DNA of 64,000 nt from an uncultured Arenicella sp. (GTDB lineage: Bacteria > Pseudomonadota > Gammaproteobacteria > Arenicellales > Arenicellaceae), in NCBI GenBank assembly GCA_947499305.1, contig CANMNN010000008.1, positions 62,001-126,000 on the forward strand, given 5' to 3'. Shown here piece by piece: positions 37,691 through 47,381 of the stretch (the stretch's first letter is position 1; the number at the start of each line of letters is the position of its first letter). The notes beneath the pieces were generated by a model. It saw only the letters and a list, made by a program, of their open reading frames with translations. It was not told the DNA's origin and made no database searches. The translations under genes and the position numbers were made by a program.

Positions 37691-39571
37691 CTAAGCAGCA
37701 CGACCATTCTTCTTAAGATACACCAACAATAAAGAAACTGCGGCAGGTGTAACTCCTGATATACGAGATGCTTGGCCTATTGTAGTTGGCTTATGATCAT
37801 TCAACTTTTGCGCAACCTCATTCGATAAGCCTTTCACTAAACTGTAGTCAAGGTCGACTCTTAAGCTGGTGGTCTCGTTACTCTTTTGCTTTTCTATTTC
37901 AGCATATTGTCGCTCAATATAGCCGTGATACTTGGCTTGAATCTCTAGTTGTTCTGCTACTTGCGGATCGCTTACCGATTCGCCTGCGCCTGGTAATTGC
38001 ATTAATCGCTCGTAGGTCACTTCAGGGCGACGTAACAATTGCATAAGGTTGGCTTCTTTTTTCAGCGTGTCGCCGATGATGTCTTTTGCGACGTCATCTG
38101 GCACCGTGTCTGGGCGCACCCATGTGCCGTTCATACGCTGCTTTTCGCTTTCTATCGAGTCTCGTTTTTCACAGAAGGCAGCCCAGCGCTGATCACTGAC
38201 TAGACCAAGCTCTCGGCCTTTTTCGGTGAGGCGTAGGTCGGCGTTATCTTCACGTAAGATCAATCGATACTCTGCGCGTGAAGTGAACATGCGATACGGT
38301 TCTTTGGTGCCCATGGTAATTAAGTCGTCTACCAGTACTCCGATGTACGCCTGATCACGTGTTGGGTACCAACCTTCTTGATCGCGAGATTGGCGCGCGG
38401 CATTTAAGCCAGCCAATAAGCCTTGGCCGCCAGCTTCTTCATACCCAGTGGTTCCATTAATTTGACCGGCAAAATATAAACCCTCTACATACTTTGTTTC
38501 TAATGTTGGCTTTAAACCGCGCGGGTCGAAGAAATCATATTCAATGGCATAACCCGGGCGCACGATCTGTGCTTGCTCAAAACCAACAATAGAACGAATG
38601 AACTCAAATTGTACGTCGTAGGGTAGGGAAGTAGAGATTCCGTTTGGGTATACCTCATGGGTTTTCAAGCCTTCGGGCTCAACAAAAATTTGATGCGAAT
38701 CTTTGTCGGCAAAACGCATGATCTTATCTTCAATCGACGGGCAATAACGCGGGCCAACGCCTTCAATTACACCAGCATACAATGGCGAGCGATCTAAGCC
38801 ACCATGAATGATGTCATGCGTTTTTTTATTGGTATGCGTAATGTAGCAGTTCACTTGTTGAGGATGCTGTGACACGTCTCCCAAAAATGAAAATACAGGT
38901 AGAGGCGTATCGCCAGGTTGAGCCTCAAGTTTTGAGAAGTCGATGGTGCGTGCATCTAAACGAGCAGGCGTACCGGTTTTTAAGCGATCTACTGTAAATG
39001 GCATCTCTCGCAAACGATCGGCAAGCGCGTTTGATGGTGGATCACCTGCGCGGCCGCCTTGATAGTTTTGCATGCCAATGTGCAGTATTCCACCAAGAAA
39101 GGTACCGGCCGTTAACACAACGGTCTTGGCTTTAAATTTCAAACCCATTTGCGTTACAACACCGGTGACGCGACCGTTTTCAACAATGATATCGTCCACA
39201 GACTGTTGAAATAGGCTCAAGTTGTCTTGGTTTTCTACTACTTCTCGCACCGCTGCTTTGTAAAGCACTCGGTCAGCTTGCGCTCTAGTTGCTCTTACCG
39301 CTGGGCCTTTACGTGCATTGAGTGTTCTAAACTGAATACCGCCTTTATCCGCGGCCTCTGCCATTACACCGCCCAGTGCGTCTATCTCTTTTACGATATG
39401 ACCTTTACCAATGCCCCCAATCGCAGGGTTACATGACATCTGGCCTATGGTGTCGATATTGTGGGTAAGTAACAGAGTGCGCGCACCAGTGCGGGCCGAG
39501 GCGAGTGCCGCTTCGGTGCCTGCATGGCCACCGCCAATTACGATGACGTCAAAAGATTCAGAATGAAACAT
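37691..39571 (-). CDS. mnmG: tRNA uridine-5-carboxymethylaminomethyl modification enzyme MnmG (GidA)
   Basis: FAD enzyme that, with MnmE, adds the cmnm5 or nm5 group to wobble U34 of several tRNAs. 626 residues. FAD-binding motif [19 protein letters not shown] is at the N-terminus; conserved cysteine region [20 protein letters not shown] and later [20 protein letters not shown] are present. I start at the ATG at 39571 (MFHSESFDV), the family start; five more codons are open upstream. The C-terminal helical domain is complete. Confidence 0.97.
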   Translation of the reverse strand: MFHSESFDVIVIGGGHAGTEAALASARTGARTLLLTHNIDTIGQMSCNPAIGGIGKGHIVKEIDALGGVMAEAADKGGIQFRTLNARKGPAVRATRAQADRVLYKAAVREVVENQDNLSLFQQSVDDIIVENGRVTGVVTQMGLKFKAKTVVLTAGTFLGGILHIGMQNYQGGRAGDPPSNALADRLREMPFTVDRLKTGTPARLDARTIDFSKLEAQPGDTPLPVFSFLGDVSQHPQQVNCYITHTNKKTHDIIHGGLDRSPLYAGVIEGVGPRYCPSIEDKIMRFADKDSHQIFVEPEGLKTHEVYPNGISTSLPYDVQFEFIRSIVGFEQAQIVRPGYAIEYDFFDPRGLKPTLETKYVEGLYFAGQINGTTGYEEAGGQGLLAGLNAARQSRDQEGWYPTRDQAYIGVLVDDLITMGTKEPYRMFTSRAEYRLILREDNADLRLTEKGRELGLVSDQRWAAFCEKRDSIESEKQRMNGTWVRPDTVPDDVAKDIIGDTLKKEANLMQLLRRPEVTYERLMQLPGAGESVSDPQVAEQLEIQAKYHGYIERQYAEIEKQKSNETTSLRVDLDYSLVKGLSNEVAQKLNDHKPTTIGQASRISGVTPAAVSLLLVYLKKNGRAA

Positions 39572-39692
39572 AAACGGTAAACCCAATTACAAGCCGAGCA
39601 TGCCAATACAAACAGGGCGTTGATCTAATAAACGCGCCGATTTTACCGCTTTGGTGGCTCAGTGACTAATTCTTAGGCAAACTTTTTATATC

Positions 39693-40757
39693 TTATTCGG
39701 TAACCTTCGACCGTAAATCACTCAATCTTGCTTTGGTTTGCTGTTCTGGGCTGATAAAAAACTGTTTCTGCAACGCGCTTAGCTGTTGTTGATAATCATT
39801 CGCTTGCTTATCAAGTTTGTTCTTTGCGAGAGAATAGTCACTGTAGCTGCGTTCGAATTGTTGATGTTCTTGGCGCACAGCAATGAGCTCTGATGCTTTT
39901 TGCTCAGACAAACCTTGCCCGACCAATGATTCATAAGCTTGAGAATCATCGCTTACAGTCAGCAATGTATTCTCGATACTCGCTTGTCGCTGCTTTTGAT
40001 CTCTTGTTGTTTGTGCGTTCGTTATCAACTCATTGGGAAGTTGGCTTTCTAGCTCGGTGAGCTGATCGCGCTTTTGTTGTTGATCACTCGTTTCATCGGC
40101 CATTATGCGCAGCGTTGCCAATGTATGGTTTGCATATTGGTCTTCTAAACCAAATAGGGCAGTATCCTGTTGCTCGCTAAACAGTGCTTTGCGAGTTGCT
40201 TTTAGTGTTTTAAAGCTCTGTTCGATTAGATTCAGCGCCGAGGCATCATTTAGGTCGGTTTGCGCGATTGGGGTTTGCTGCAGCTCAAACTCGGCTCGTT
40301 TGTATCTCAAGTAGTTAGAGAGTAGCTCTACAGCCTGATCTCCAGCGCGTTCGGGTAGATAAGCGCGAGCATATCGTTCTATTTCGGCTATTGCGTTTTC
40401 CGGGCCTAACTCATCGGCGACACTCAAAAAATAGTCAAAGAAATCGCGTACAGCGAGATCAAGAACTAGGTTGCCCGCTGCATCGGCCTTAAGCGCGCCA
40501 TCAATGTCAGTGCCTTCTAAACTCGAAGAAATAACAAGCTGATCATGGCTTATAGGCGTTGACGCGATAACCTCTAAAGCTTGCTCCTTAGGCACCTTAT
40601 TACTAATTGGGTTTAGATCGGTGTTCTTGGTGCTAATAGAAGAGCCTACCTTTTCTTTTGGGGCCTGAGTTTCATCAGCGAGATCTATTAACCACAGCGC
40701 CAGAAGCGCTGCAATTAATAGAATGCTGAGTGCCGTTTTCTTAATTGGCACGGCCAT
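39693..40757 (-). CDS. lifO: Lipase-specific foldase (lipase chaperone)
   Basis: Periplasmic steric chaperone anchored by one N-terminal helix (ALSILLIAALLALWLID), needed to fold the adjacent secreted lipase. 354 residues. The family signature Rx1x2FDY(F/C)L is visible as RDFFDYFLSVADELG, with the catalytically important arginine, phenylalanine and aspartate. The rest is mostly helical and rich in Gln and Glu, as expected. It directly follows the lipase gene with a one-base gap, so they are co-transcribed. Confidence 0.9.
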   Translation of the reverse strand: MAVPIKKTALSILLIAALLALWLIDLADETQAPKEKVGSSISTKNTDLNPISNKVPKEQALEVIASTPISHDQLVISSSLEGTDIDGALKADAAGNLVLDLAVRDFFDYFLSVADELGPENAIAEIERYARAYLPERAGDQAVELLSNYLRYKRAEFELQQTPIAQTDLNDASALNLIEQSFKTLKATRKALFSEQQDTALFGLEDQYANHTLATLRIMADETSDQQQKRDQLTELESQLPNELITNAQTTRDQKQRQASIENTLLTVSDDSQAYESLVGQGLSEQKASELIAVRQEHQQFERSYSDYSLAKNKLDKQANDYQQQLSALQKQFFISPEQQTKARLSDLRSKVTE

Positions 40758-40758
40758 C

Positions 40759-41694
40759 TTATAGATTCTTGTTCTTCAACCGGTTCGCTTGGCTGCGATA
40801 AAGACTAACTGGGTTAGTCCAGCCGCGCACCCCAAAGAGATGATTGATCGCATCTACATGATTCATGTGATATCGAGTGCTAATCACGTTTCCTAACTTA
40901 GATGAGCAAACGCTCACTAAACCATCGTTTTGCTCAAAGCCAAACGCCAAAGAGGTAAGCCCTAGAAAACCGTCTGTAACATCAAAGAAATTAGTTGTCG
41001 CGCGATTACCTGTCCACGAAAACATCTTGATGTTATATCCATTAATATTGGTATTTTCAGACAATGAACTGCAGTTTGAGCTGATGCCTTTATTGCCCAA
41101 TGCTTGATTTAACGCGTTTGAACCTTGCGTGCTCAATGTCAGCGCACTGGCTAAGCCATCCTGTTCGTTGCTATTACCTGAGAAGAAGTTAATTAAGTCG
41201 CCACCAGCATTAATAATGCTTGAAACAAAACCTCGACTTATGTCCCCAGGTACAATTCCCAATAAAACATCAGCAACCTTTGAGCCCCCGTTAGCGCCGT
41301 TTACTGAGGTAACTGATGCTACTTTTTGAGGCACAAGTGCGGCGGCTACGCGAGAGGTTGGCGAACCTTGGCTGTGACCAATCAAGTTGAATTTTGCTTC
41401 AGGTAAGCTAAGCAGATAATCAGCTAGCTGTTGGCCACGCTGTTCTGATGAATTGAATGCCGATACCGATGGCACATAAACTTTGGCGCCTGAGCGTCGC
41501 AAGTTATATGGCACTGTATGAAAGTAGCCAATTAGGCCGCCAATATTGTCAAAACCCGAAAAGCCATGAACAAGCACAATGGGGTATTTGGTTTTTGTGT
41601 AATTGGCATTTGCAAGGCTACTACTCGCTATTGCGGCCAAACATAAACAGCTGATGAACACAGACTTCATGCTCGGATAAATCGTGGTTTTCAT
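40759..41694 (-). CDS. Secreted triacylglycerol lipase (foldase-dependent, subfamily I.1/I.2 type)
   Basis: Extracellular lipase of 311 residues. Signal peptide ends near SSLANA-NY. The oxyanion loop is PIVLVHGFSGFDNIGG. The catalytic serine is in FNLIGHSQGSPTSR, the aspartate in EQNDGLVSVCSS, and the histidine in YHMNHVDAINHLFG. Two cysteines (NCSSL and SVCSS) probably form the conserved disulfide near the active site. Good ribosome-binding site (AGGAG). Export by Sec and a type II system is expected; none is visible here. Confidence 0.92.
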   Translation of the reverse strand: MKTTIYPSMKSVFISCLCLAAIASSSLANANYTKTKYPIVLVHGFSGFDNIGGLIGYFHTVPYNLRRSGAKVYVPSVSAFNSSEQRGQQLADYLLSLPEAKFNLIGHSQGSPTSRVAAALVPQKVASVTSVNGANGGSKVADVLLGIVPGDISRGFVSSIINAGGDLINFFSGNSNEQDGLASALTLSTQGSNALNQALGNKGISSNCSSLSENTNINGYNIKMFSWTGNRATTNFFDVTDGFLGLTSLAFGFEQNDGLVSVCSSKLGNVISTRYHMNHVDAINHLFGVRGWTNPVSLYRSQANRLKNKNL

Positions 41695-41839
41695 GCTACG
41701 TACTCCTACTTTGGTTTAATGAAGTTGTCACTCCTTCTGTGGAAGTGATCAACGGCGTTTTAATTCGGGAGAGGGCTGACTAACTACTCGACTTCTTGTT
41801 TTATTTATTGATTTAGTTACTTGGGTTTACGGCGATTTA

Positions 41840-42187
41840 TTACGCCTCGTCACACTCTCTATAATTTTCTAGTTCAAATCGTGGCGTACAAATCGCCAAA
41901 AAGATCAGATCTTTTTCTAATATGTTTTCAATTTTTTGGGCTTGGTCGGCATCTATAACCACTACGTCGCCTAAGCCAACTTGCCAGGATTTACCGCCGA
42001 CAGTCACCTTCGCGTCGCCTTCTAAAATGACATAGCGCTCTACAGTATTTTTTAGCGCATGTAACTTAGTTGTTTGAAAAGGTTCGACTCTAACCCGTGC
42101 AACCGAGCAGTGTGGGTCGTGATCATTGTTGTGCCACTCTTCGATGAAGCAGCCTTCTTTAAAATAGTATTCTTTAGCTTGAGCCAT
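41840..42187 (-). CDS. Cupin-domain protein
   Basis: A small single-domain cupin of 115 residues. The cupin 1 motif region is TTKLHALKNTVERYVILEG, with a His/Glu pair, and the cupin 2 motif is around KSWQVGLGDVVVIDADQAQKI. Resembles mannose-6-phosphate isomerase-like cupins but has no defined activity. Lies upstream of the lipase gene on the same strand after 145 bases; functional linkage is not evident. No clear ribosome-binding site. Confidence 0.75.
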   Translation of the reverse strand: MAQAKEYYFKEGCFIEEWHNNDHDPHCSVARVRVEPFQTTKLHALKNTVERYVILEGDAKVTVGGKSWQVGLGDVVVIDADQAQKIENILEKDLIFLAICTPRFELENYRECDEA

Positions 42188-42534
42188 ATTAAGCTCGGTG
42201 CTCGATTTGGTTACAACGGCTTCGGTATTGAAACGGGCCTAGGCCGCTTAAAATTACTGCTTGCTTCACTGCTAATGCCCTCCTAAGATATTTCTTAAAC
42301 TCACTCTTTTAAGCTTGATAGAGGTTAGAGAAAAACATTTGCCAAGCGTCTTAATGCACTTTTTGACAAAACTTAATTCCACAGCTTAAAGAGTAGAATG
42401 AAGACTGTTTTTGGTTCTCCAACCATCAAAACAACTAACGCCGCATCACACCTTATTATTATTGTTAGTAGATGAATGCTTTTCTTAATTTTGTATCGAC
42501 TTTTTTACATCGACCTACGACGTTAGATTTAAAA
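42188..42534. other. Non-coding stretch upstream of the cupin gene
   Basis: About 350 AT-rich bases with no supported gene. It should contain the promoter of the cupin gene. The terminator at 42535-42566 marks its far end. Confidence 0.4.
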
Positions 42535-42566
42535 CAGACGTTAGTTTTTATAGAAACTAACGTCTG
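42535..42566 (-). terminator. Terminator of the second hydrolase gene
   Basis: Perfect 13-bp stem CAGACGTTAGTTT/AAACTAACGTCTG with a six-base loop. On the minus strand it is followed by TTTTAAATC. It starts eight bases after the stop codon at 42575. Confidence 0.85.
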
Positions 42567-42574
42567 GTGTGCAT

Positions 42575-43630
42575 TTACTGATTCAATGTATCGTAAATAT
42601 TTGCAGAAACACTTTTGCGATTACTGCCGTTAATTTCTCTGACCTTGGTGAACCAGCTCCACCCTCGGCGCCCAGTATTGGTTTGAAAATCAATTCTTAA
42701 GCCACCAATAGTTCGGTTGTTAACCACCGTTGTTAAATGACCACCGAAAGAGCTATTGTTACGGAGCTCTTCATGGTCGGCGCGATCGCCCATCACAATT
42801 GGAAAGTGATTATGCAATAGTGATCCTGGGCCTTTTGCTCGAGCCAGTTGCCCATTTGAACGAACGCTGCTGCTGCACGATTCCACATTGCCCGCATACC
42901 GCGCGCCACATGCACTGTGCATGCCAACAACGCTGTCGTCATAGCCTTTAATAAAGCCTTTGGTGATACGCGCGAACTGATCGCCGGCACCGGCAACACG
43001 TAAACGAGGGTACACATTATTTTGTTGAGCTATGCTGCGAGCCGTGGCAACACGTAAATCGTTCATCACTCCCAGTCGCTCAGGCACAAAGTTAGTGCCT
43101 AAAACCGCTCCAGCAATGGAGCGCACAATTCCTGTAATCGGGCCTCGGGTTTGAGCTGTGCTGACAGCTAAATCAGCTAGGCCCGTACCTCCGCCCGCAC
43201 CCGCTAGATCAATTACGGTCATCACCTTAAATCGGTTTTTGTCGATGCCCCACTGATTCAAACGAGTAAGCGCATCCCGCAGAACCAAATCTCCAGTAGA
43301 GTGCGTTACGAATACGCACCCATTGACACATACGCCTCGGCGTTCATAGTCTAAAAATTGACTGCGTACCGCGTCTTTAATTCTACCGCGTACTCTTTCA
43401 TGCGAAGGATACACTAAGGTTTCTTCCGCTCGCGCCGCCCAAAAAGTTCGCCAATAGTTATCGCCCTGACGAAGTTGATCTGCTTGGCTCGGTCGAGTAT
43501 TTAGATGTTCAGAAATAAAACCATGAACCAAAATGACATTTTTGCCAGCAAGTTTCGCGTATGCGCCATCGCTACATGTACCGCTGCCGAGCAATACCGC
43601 TGCGGCTATTATTATGGATTTGAATTTCAT
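42575..43630 (-). CDS. Exported alpha/beta hydrolase (lipase-like)
   Basis: A 351-residue protein with a signal peptide ending near GAYA-KL. The oxyanion segment NVILVHGFISEHLNTR starts the fold. The nucleophile elbow is CVFVTHSTGDLVLRDAL, with threonine-histidine-serine in place of the usual GHS. Further conserved features are VIDLAGAGGGTG and HNHFPIVMGDRADHEEL, which probably supplies the histidine. It has several cysteines (GVCVNGC, SACGARYAGNVESC) that may form disulfides. No foldase gene of its own is adjacent. The substrate is unknown. Confidence 0.78.
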   Translation of the reverse strand: MKFKSIIIAAAVLLGSGTCSDGAYAKLAGKNVILVHGFISEHLNTRPSQADQLRQGDNYWRTFWAARAEETLVYPSHERVRGRIKDAVRSQFLDYERRGVCVNGCVFVTHSTGDLVLRDALTRLNQWGIDKNRFKVMTVIDLAGAGGGTGLADLAVSTAQTRGPITGIVRSIAGAVLGTNFVPERLGVMNDLRVATARSIAQQNNVYPRLRVAGAGDQFARITKGFIKGYDDSVVGMHSACGARYAGNVESCSSSVRSNGQLARAKGPGSLLHNHFPIVMGDRADHEELRNNSSFGGHLTTVVNNRTIGGLRIDFQTNTGRRGWSWFTKVREINGSNRKSVSANIYDTLNQ

Positions 43631-43746
43631 TGTTTTCCTTTGGTGTTTTAGTGTGTCTATTGTTTAGACTTATTATTTTACTGCTATTTACTTTACTGCT
43701 TGATCGGCGGTTTCAGCATTCATAACAAAGCTGAATCACCAAGTTT

Positions 43747-44916
43747 CTAATTAGTCTCCTCGTCTACTGAACCCATATCTCGTAAGAATTCCAAACGCTC
43801 TTGGGCTAGTTCATCGACGTATTGCTCATCCTGATACTCAGAAAATGGAACTCCTGGCACGTTAAACCTCGCTTGAGCTACCGAAGCAGGCTCATCAAAT
43901 TGCTCTCCTACCTCAGCTCCTCGATAACTGCGTAAACTGCGCAAAACATAAGGGCCTTCTGATTTTTGGCGACGCAGGGCGGATATGTGCGCATTCAAAT
44001 TAATTAAGCCATTGCCCTGCGTGAGTCTTTGCTCACCTTGCAGTTGGACTAGCGGTTGCCCGCTTTTAGCATCTTCCAAAACACCACTCACAAAGTAGTA
44101 GCCGCTTTTATAGACATCCAATTGCAAAGGCATCACTAAATTTGGACCTATCGCTTGAGGGTTTTGCAGGCCAGTAATTCGAGCCGACGCGACGGCATAT
44201 TTGAATGCGACGGTAGTCGCAAGCGTCCTTTCTGCTATCGTGACAGTTAGCTTTACCACCATTTCATCACTTAGTTGTTGTGGTGTGGCTAATTTAGTGT
44301 CGAATGCAGCGTTAAATAGGGTCAAAGACTGGTCCGCAGATTGAAACGGTATATTTATTCCTAAATCCCCGTTAGCACCAGAAATAGTGCCTTCAACTTT
44401 TGTATAAACATTCTCTGGAGCACCGCTTATTTGTACTCGAATATTGACTACATCCCCTTGGAAGTATTGAAACGTATTAGTAGCTGCGGATATCCGAATT
44501 GGCTCTTCATCGCCTTCATTTTCAGGGAAGGGTAGGTCTACTTCAGATTGCTCATACTCGCGATATTCTCGAACATCTTCGGGGCTATAAACTGGTTGAG
44601 ATGTGATTGGATACTTAATGCTTTCGGCATAGATGTCTGAAACCTGTTGCAGTTGGGCTTTTATTTCTTCGTTTTCGTAAGGGTTATAGTCGGCTTCATC
44701 TAGCTCTGCTACTTTAACTTTAGATGATGCTTCTATAATTTCAGGTGCTGTGATTATCGTTATATCTTGAACACGATCAGCAATCGCATCTTCAGTATTA
44801 ACGTTATTTCTCTCAACGAAAACCACCCATAAACCAAAGACCGACGCTACGATCAACAAACTAGCAATAAGCCATGTCGATTTCTTGTTAGCAACTTTGT
44901 GTTGGCGATCACTCAC
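43747..44916 (-). CDS. Hypothetical membrane-anchored periplasmic protein
   Basis: A 389-residue protein with a basic N-terminus, one membrane helix (WLIASLLIVASVFGLWVVF), an acidic linker (PFPENEGDEEPIRI) and a large beta-rich periplasmic domain, possibly two Ig-like modules (from NTFQYFQGDVVNIRVQISGA and around NLVMPLQLDVYKSGYYFVSG). I do not recognise a family. The start is a GTG at 44916. It lies upstream of the second hydrolase gene on the same strand (116 bases) and could be co-transcribed, which may hint at a role in exported-protein function. Confidence 0.65.
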   Translation of the reverse strand: MSDRQHKVANKKSTWLIASLLIVASVFGLWVVFVERNNVNTEDAIADRVQDITIITAPEIIEASSKVKVAELDEADYNPYENEEIKAQLQQVSDIYAESIKYPITSQPVYSPEDVREYREYEQSEVDLPFPENEGDEEPIRISAATNTFQYFQGDVVNIRVQISGAPENVYTKVEGTISGANGDLGINIPFQSADQSLTLFNAAFDTKLATPQQLSDEMVVKLTVTIAERTLATTVAFKYAVASARITGLQNPQAIGPNLVMPLQLDVYKSGYYFVSGVLEDAKSGQPLVQLQGEQRLTQGNGLINLNAHISALRRQKSEGPYVLRSLRSYRGAEVGEQFDEPASVAQARFNVPGVPFSEYQDEQYVDELAQERLEFLRDMGSVDEETN

Positions 44917-45076
44917 AACAGTTTGCCTAAAGCCAATAGCAAGCTACCGCTAAGATACTGCTTTCGAGTGCAAGGCTCAAAGTACGCTGCACTCGCTTTG
45001 CTAGGCACTGCAGTATGAATACTAACGACCTTTCGACACATTGATTTAGCCCATCTGTTTATCGTTAACGCGATAT

Positions 45077-45100
45077 GAATATCACTCATGAGTGATATTC
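45077..45100. repeat. Perfect 24-bp palindrome upstream of the 43.7 kb gene
   Basis: GAATATCACTCA followed directly by its exact reverse complement TGAGTGATATTC, with no loop. A neighbouring imperfect palindrome TATCGTTAACGCGATA lies at 45059-45074. The pair is about 160 bases upstream of the GTG start at 44916, in a plausible promoter region, so operator function is possible. Confidence 0.7.
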
Positions 45101-45253
45101 CCAAATTCTATGGGGCTTTTTAGCAAAGATAGATGAAAGTTACCAGATCAATTGTCCAGTAAAAGACTTTTAAGGCGAAATATTTCTATATCTTATATAA
45201 GTATCGATCGATGCCTTCGTAATAACAGATGATTGTCCATCATTTTCTCAAAA

Positions 45254-45940
45254 CTACCTATTAGTCCAACCATTGTTAGGCTGGTTTAGTTTTAAGTCGA
45301 ACTTCTCATCAGGGGTACAGTCTTTAAAAACATAATTTGGGCTGGCAGTAACGTCCAGCATATTCAATGTGCGCACTCCACAAGTAACTTTTCCATCTTG
45401 GGCTAGCGCAAAGTCATTGTTTCCGCCTTTCTGAAGCGAATCAGCATGGTAGGGCGACAACTCTTCAGCATAGTCTTGCAATGGAGGGGCCTCAAAGCTT
45501 TGATTAAAGTTCGCGATGGATTCTTGCGCTTGTTTCGAGTTTCGCTCTGTTTCAGATTTTAGAAAGCGGCGGAACTCTTTGCTGTTTAAAGAAAGTTGGA
45601 GCTTGTCTGTCGTTTGGCTCGATGCTTTTGCGACGATAAGGTCGTCGGTAATCCTTGTCGGTGTTACATCGACCTTTGAATCAGCTCGGGGGGTGGGCGT
45701 TTTTTGTTTTTGAATCGACTCTATTGCATTCTTATCGATTTGCATTGGATCTTGTTGTTCAGGCTCAAGATTTGGCTGCTCTGGAATCAAGCTTACAGTT
45801 AGTTCTTTATAGACAATGGTTGCTGGAGCATGAATGCCACTAAACAGTTCAAGCTGAGTAAACAACCATAGGTGCACCAGGCTCGCAGCGATAAACGCTA
45901 TAAGCCACGGCTGGCGCTTCAAAAGACTGGCTGCCCCCAT
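45254..45940 (-). CDS. Hypothetical single-pass periplasmic protein (TonB-like architecture)
   Basis: A 228-residue protein from the ATG at 45940. It has an N-terminal membrane helix (WLIAFIAASLVHLWLFTQL), then a proline- and glutamine-rich linker (IPEQPNLEPEQQDPMQID) and a small C-terminal domain with two cysteines (KVTCGVRTLN and VFKDCTPDE) that may pair. The layout recalls TonB or GspB-like proteins, but the C-terminal domain is not one I recognise. It lies between mnmE and the lipase region on the minus strand. Confidence 0.6.
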   Translation of the reverse strand: MGAASLLKRQPWLIAFIAASLVHLWLFTQLELFSGIHAPATIVYKELTVSLIPEQPNLEPEQQDPMQIDKNAIESIQKQKTPTPRADSKVDVTPTRITDDLIVAKASSQTTDKLQLSLNSKEFRRFLKSETERNSKQAQESIANFNQSFEAPPLQDYAEELSPYHADSLQKGGNNDFALAQDGKVTCGVRTLNMLDVTASPNYVFKDCTPDEKFDLKLNQPNNGWTNR

Positions 45941-46030
45941 ACCCAATTTTTACGGCCTGCAATAAAATTCCATACGGCGAGAATAATAGGGCAGGTCGGC
46001 GGCTTAATCTGACAGATGGGAAATTGTTAA

Positions 46031-47347
46031 TTATTTGCCAATGCAGAAGCCACTGAAAATCTCGCCAAGTAAATCATCGGCGCTAAATTCGCCGGTAATT
46101 TCGTTAAGCGAGTCTTGTGCTTGTAATAACTCATCCGCCAAAAGTTCACCGGCATTATGAGTTTTCAGTTGAGTTAAGCCACGCTCTACTGCGTCTCGCG
46201 CGCTTGCCAAAGCACTTAAGTGTCGCCTACGCGCGGTAAACACGGTTTCGTTATCTTGTGCATAACCTGCGATGTTCTTTATATGCTCTCGTAGCTCTGG
46301 CAAACCAAAACCGGTTAATGCTGAAACTTTGATACCCAACACACTCGGGTCGTTATTTAAATCGGCCTTATTGAACACCAAGCTGATTTTATCGTTGTTG
46401 ATTTCAGAAGTAGCATCAATCGAGTCATTGGCATCGATAATATGAAGTACATGATCAGCATCGTCTATCGCTTTACGCGCTCGCTCTATACCAATTTTTT
46501 CTACCGCATCGTCACTTTCCCTAAGACCAGCAGTATCGATAATGTGCACCGGCAAGCCATCTATATCAATGGTCTCACGAACTATGTCCCGAGTCGTACC
46601 GGCTACATCAGTCACAATCGCGGCATCGTGGCCGGCAAGTGCATTGAGTAAGCTCGATTTACCGGCATTGGGTTTACCGGCAATGACTAATCTCAAGCCG
46701 TTTCGCAATATAGCGCCTTGGCCGGCTTGCTTAATTGTATCGGCTAAGCTTATTTGCAAAGCTTCAATGCTATTGCGTATTTTATCGTCCGCCAAAAAAT
46801 CGATTTCTTCATCCGGGAAATCGATCGCGGCTTCTACATACATTCTTAAATAGATAAGCTCTTTGAGTAAGTCGTTTACCTTGTTCGAAAACTCACCCTG
46901 CAAAGATCGCATAGCGCCTTTAGCGGCTTGTTCGGTTGCCGAGTCAATTACGTCGGCTATTGCTTCGGCTTGGGCCAAGTCTATTTTGTCATTGAGAAAG
47001 GCTCGTTCGGAGAACTCGCCAGCTCTGGCTTGCCTAGCTCCTAAACGAATGATTTCTTTGAGCAATAAGTCTTGAATAACTGGCCCGCCGTGGCCTTGAA
47101 TTTCAACAACATCTTCGCCGGTAAATGAGTTAGGACCAGCAAAAAAGAGCGCCAGCCCGGTGTCTATAACGTCTTTAGATTTATCGCTAAAACGTGCATA
47201 GTGAGCCGTACGAACTTGCAAGTTTTTACCAGCAAGCTGCTGTCCAATCTCTAAGGAATTTGGCCCTGATAGGCGAATAACTCCCACACCACCTTTTCCT
47301 GGTGGTGTGGCGATTGCAACTATCGTGTCGACAACGGGATTAGACAC
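46031..47347 (-). CDS. mnmE: tRNA modification GTPase MnmE (TrmE)
   Basis: Partner of MnmG in U34 modification. 438 residues. An N-terminal folate-binding domain (DTIVAIATPPGKGGVGVIRL) and helical domain surround the G domain: G1 GKPNAGKSSLLNAL, G2 DVAGTTRD, G3 DTAGLRESD, G4 NKAD. The C-terminal FCIGK with the catalytic cysteine is intact. The start is a GTG at 47347 with GGAT upstream. It follows yidC directly, the usual order, but is separated from mnmG by 6.5 kb of lipase-region genes. Confidence 0.97.
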   Translation of the reverse strand: MSNPVVDTIVAIATPPGKGGVGVIRLSGPNSLEIGQQLAGKNLQVRTAHYARFSDKSKDVIDTGLALFFAGPNSFTGEDVVEIQGHGGPVIQDLLLKEIIRLGARQARAGEFSERAFLNDKIDLAQAEAIADVIDSATEQAAKGAMRSLQGEFSNKVNDLLKELIYLRMYVEAAIDFPDEEIDFLADDKIRNSIEALQISLADTIKQAGQGAILRNGLRLVIAGKPNAGKSSLLNALAGHDAAIVTDVAGTTRDIVRETIDIDGLPVHIIDTAGLRESDDAVEKIGIERARKAIDDADHVLHIIDANDSIDATSEINNDKISLVFNKADLNNDPSVLGIKVSALTGFGLPELREHIKNIAGYAQDNETVFTARRRHLSALASARDAVERGLTQLKTHNAGELLADELLQAQDSLNEITGEFSADDLLGEIFSGFCIGK

Positions 47348-47381
47348 TGAGTTTATCCAGAGGCTTCAAAAATGCTTAGAT

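Noticed and set aside
44913-45104. 63-codon minus-strand open frame overlapping the start of the 43.7 kb gene by four bases
   Set aside because: It starts with TTG, contains the 24-bp palindrome in its first codons, and has no protein features; more likely promoter DNA.
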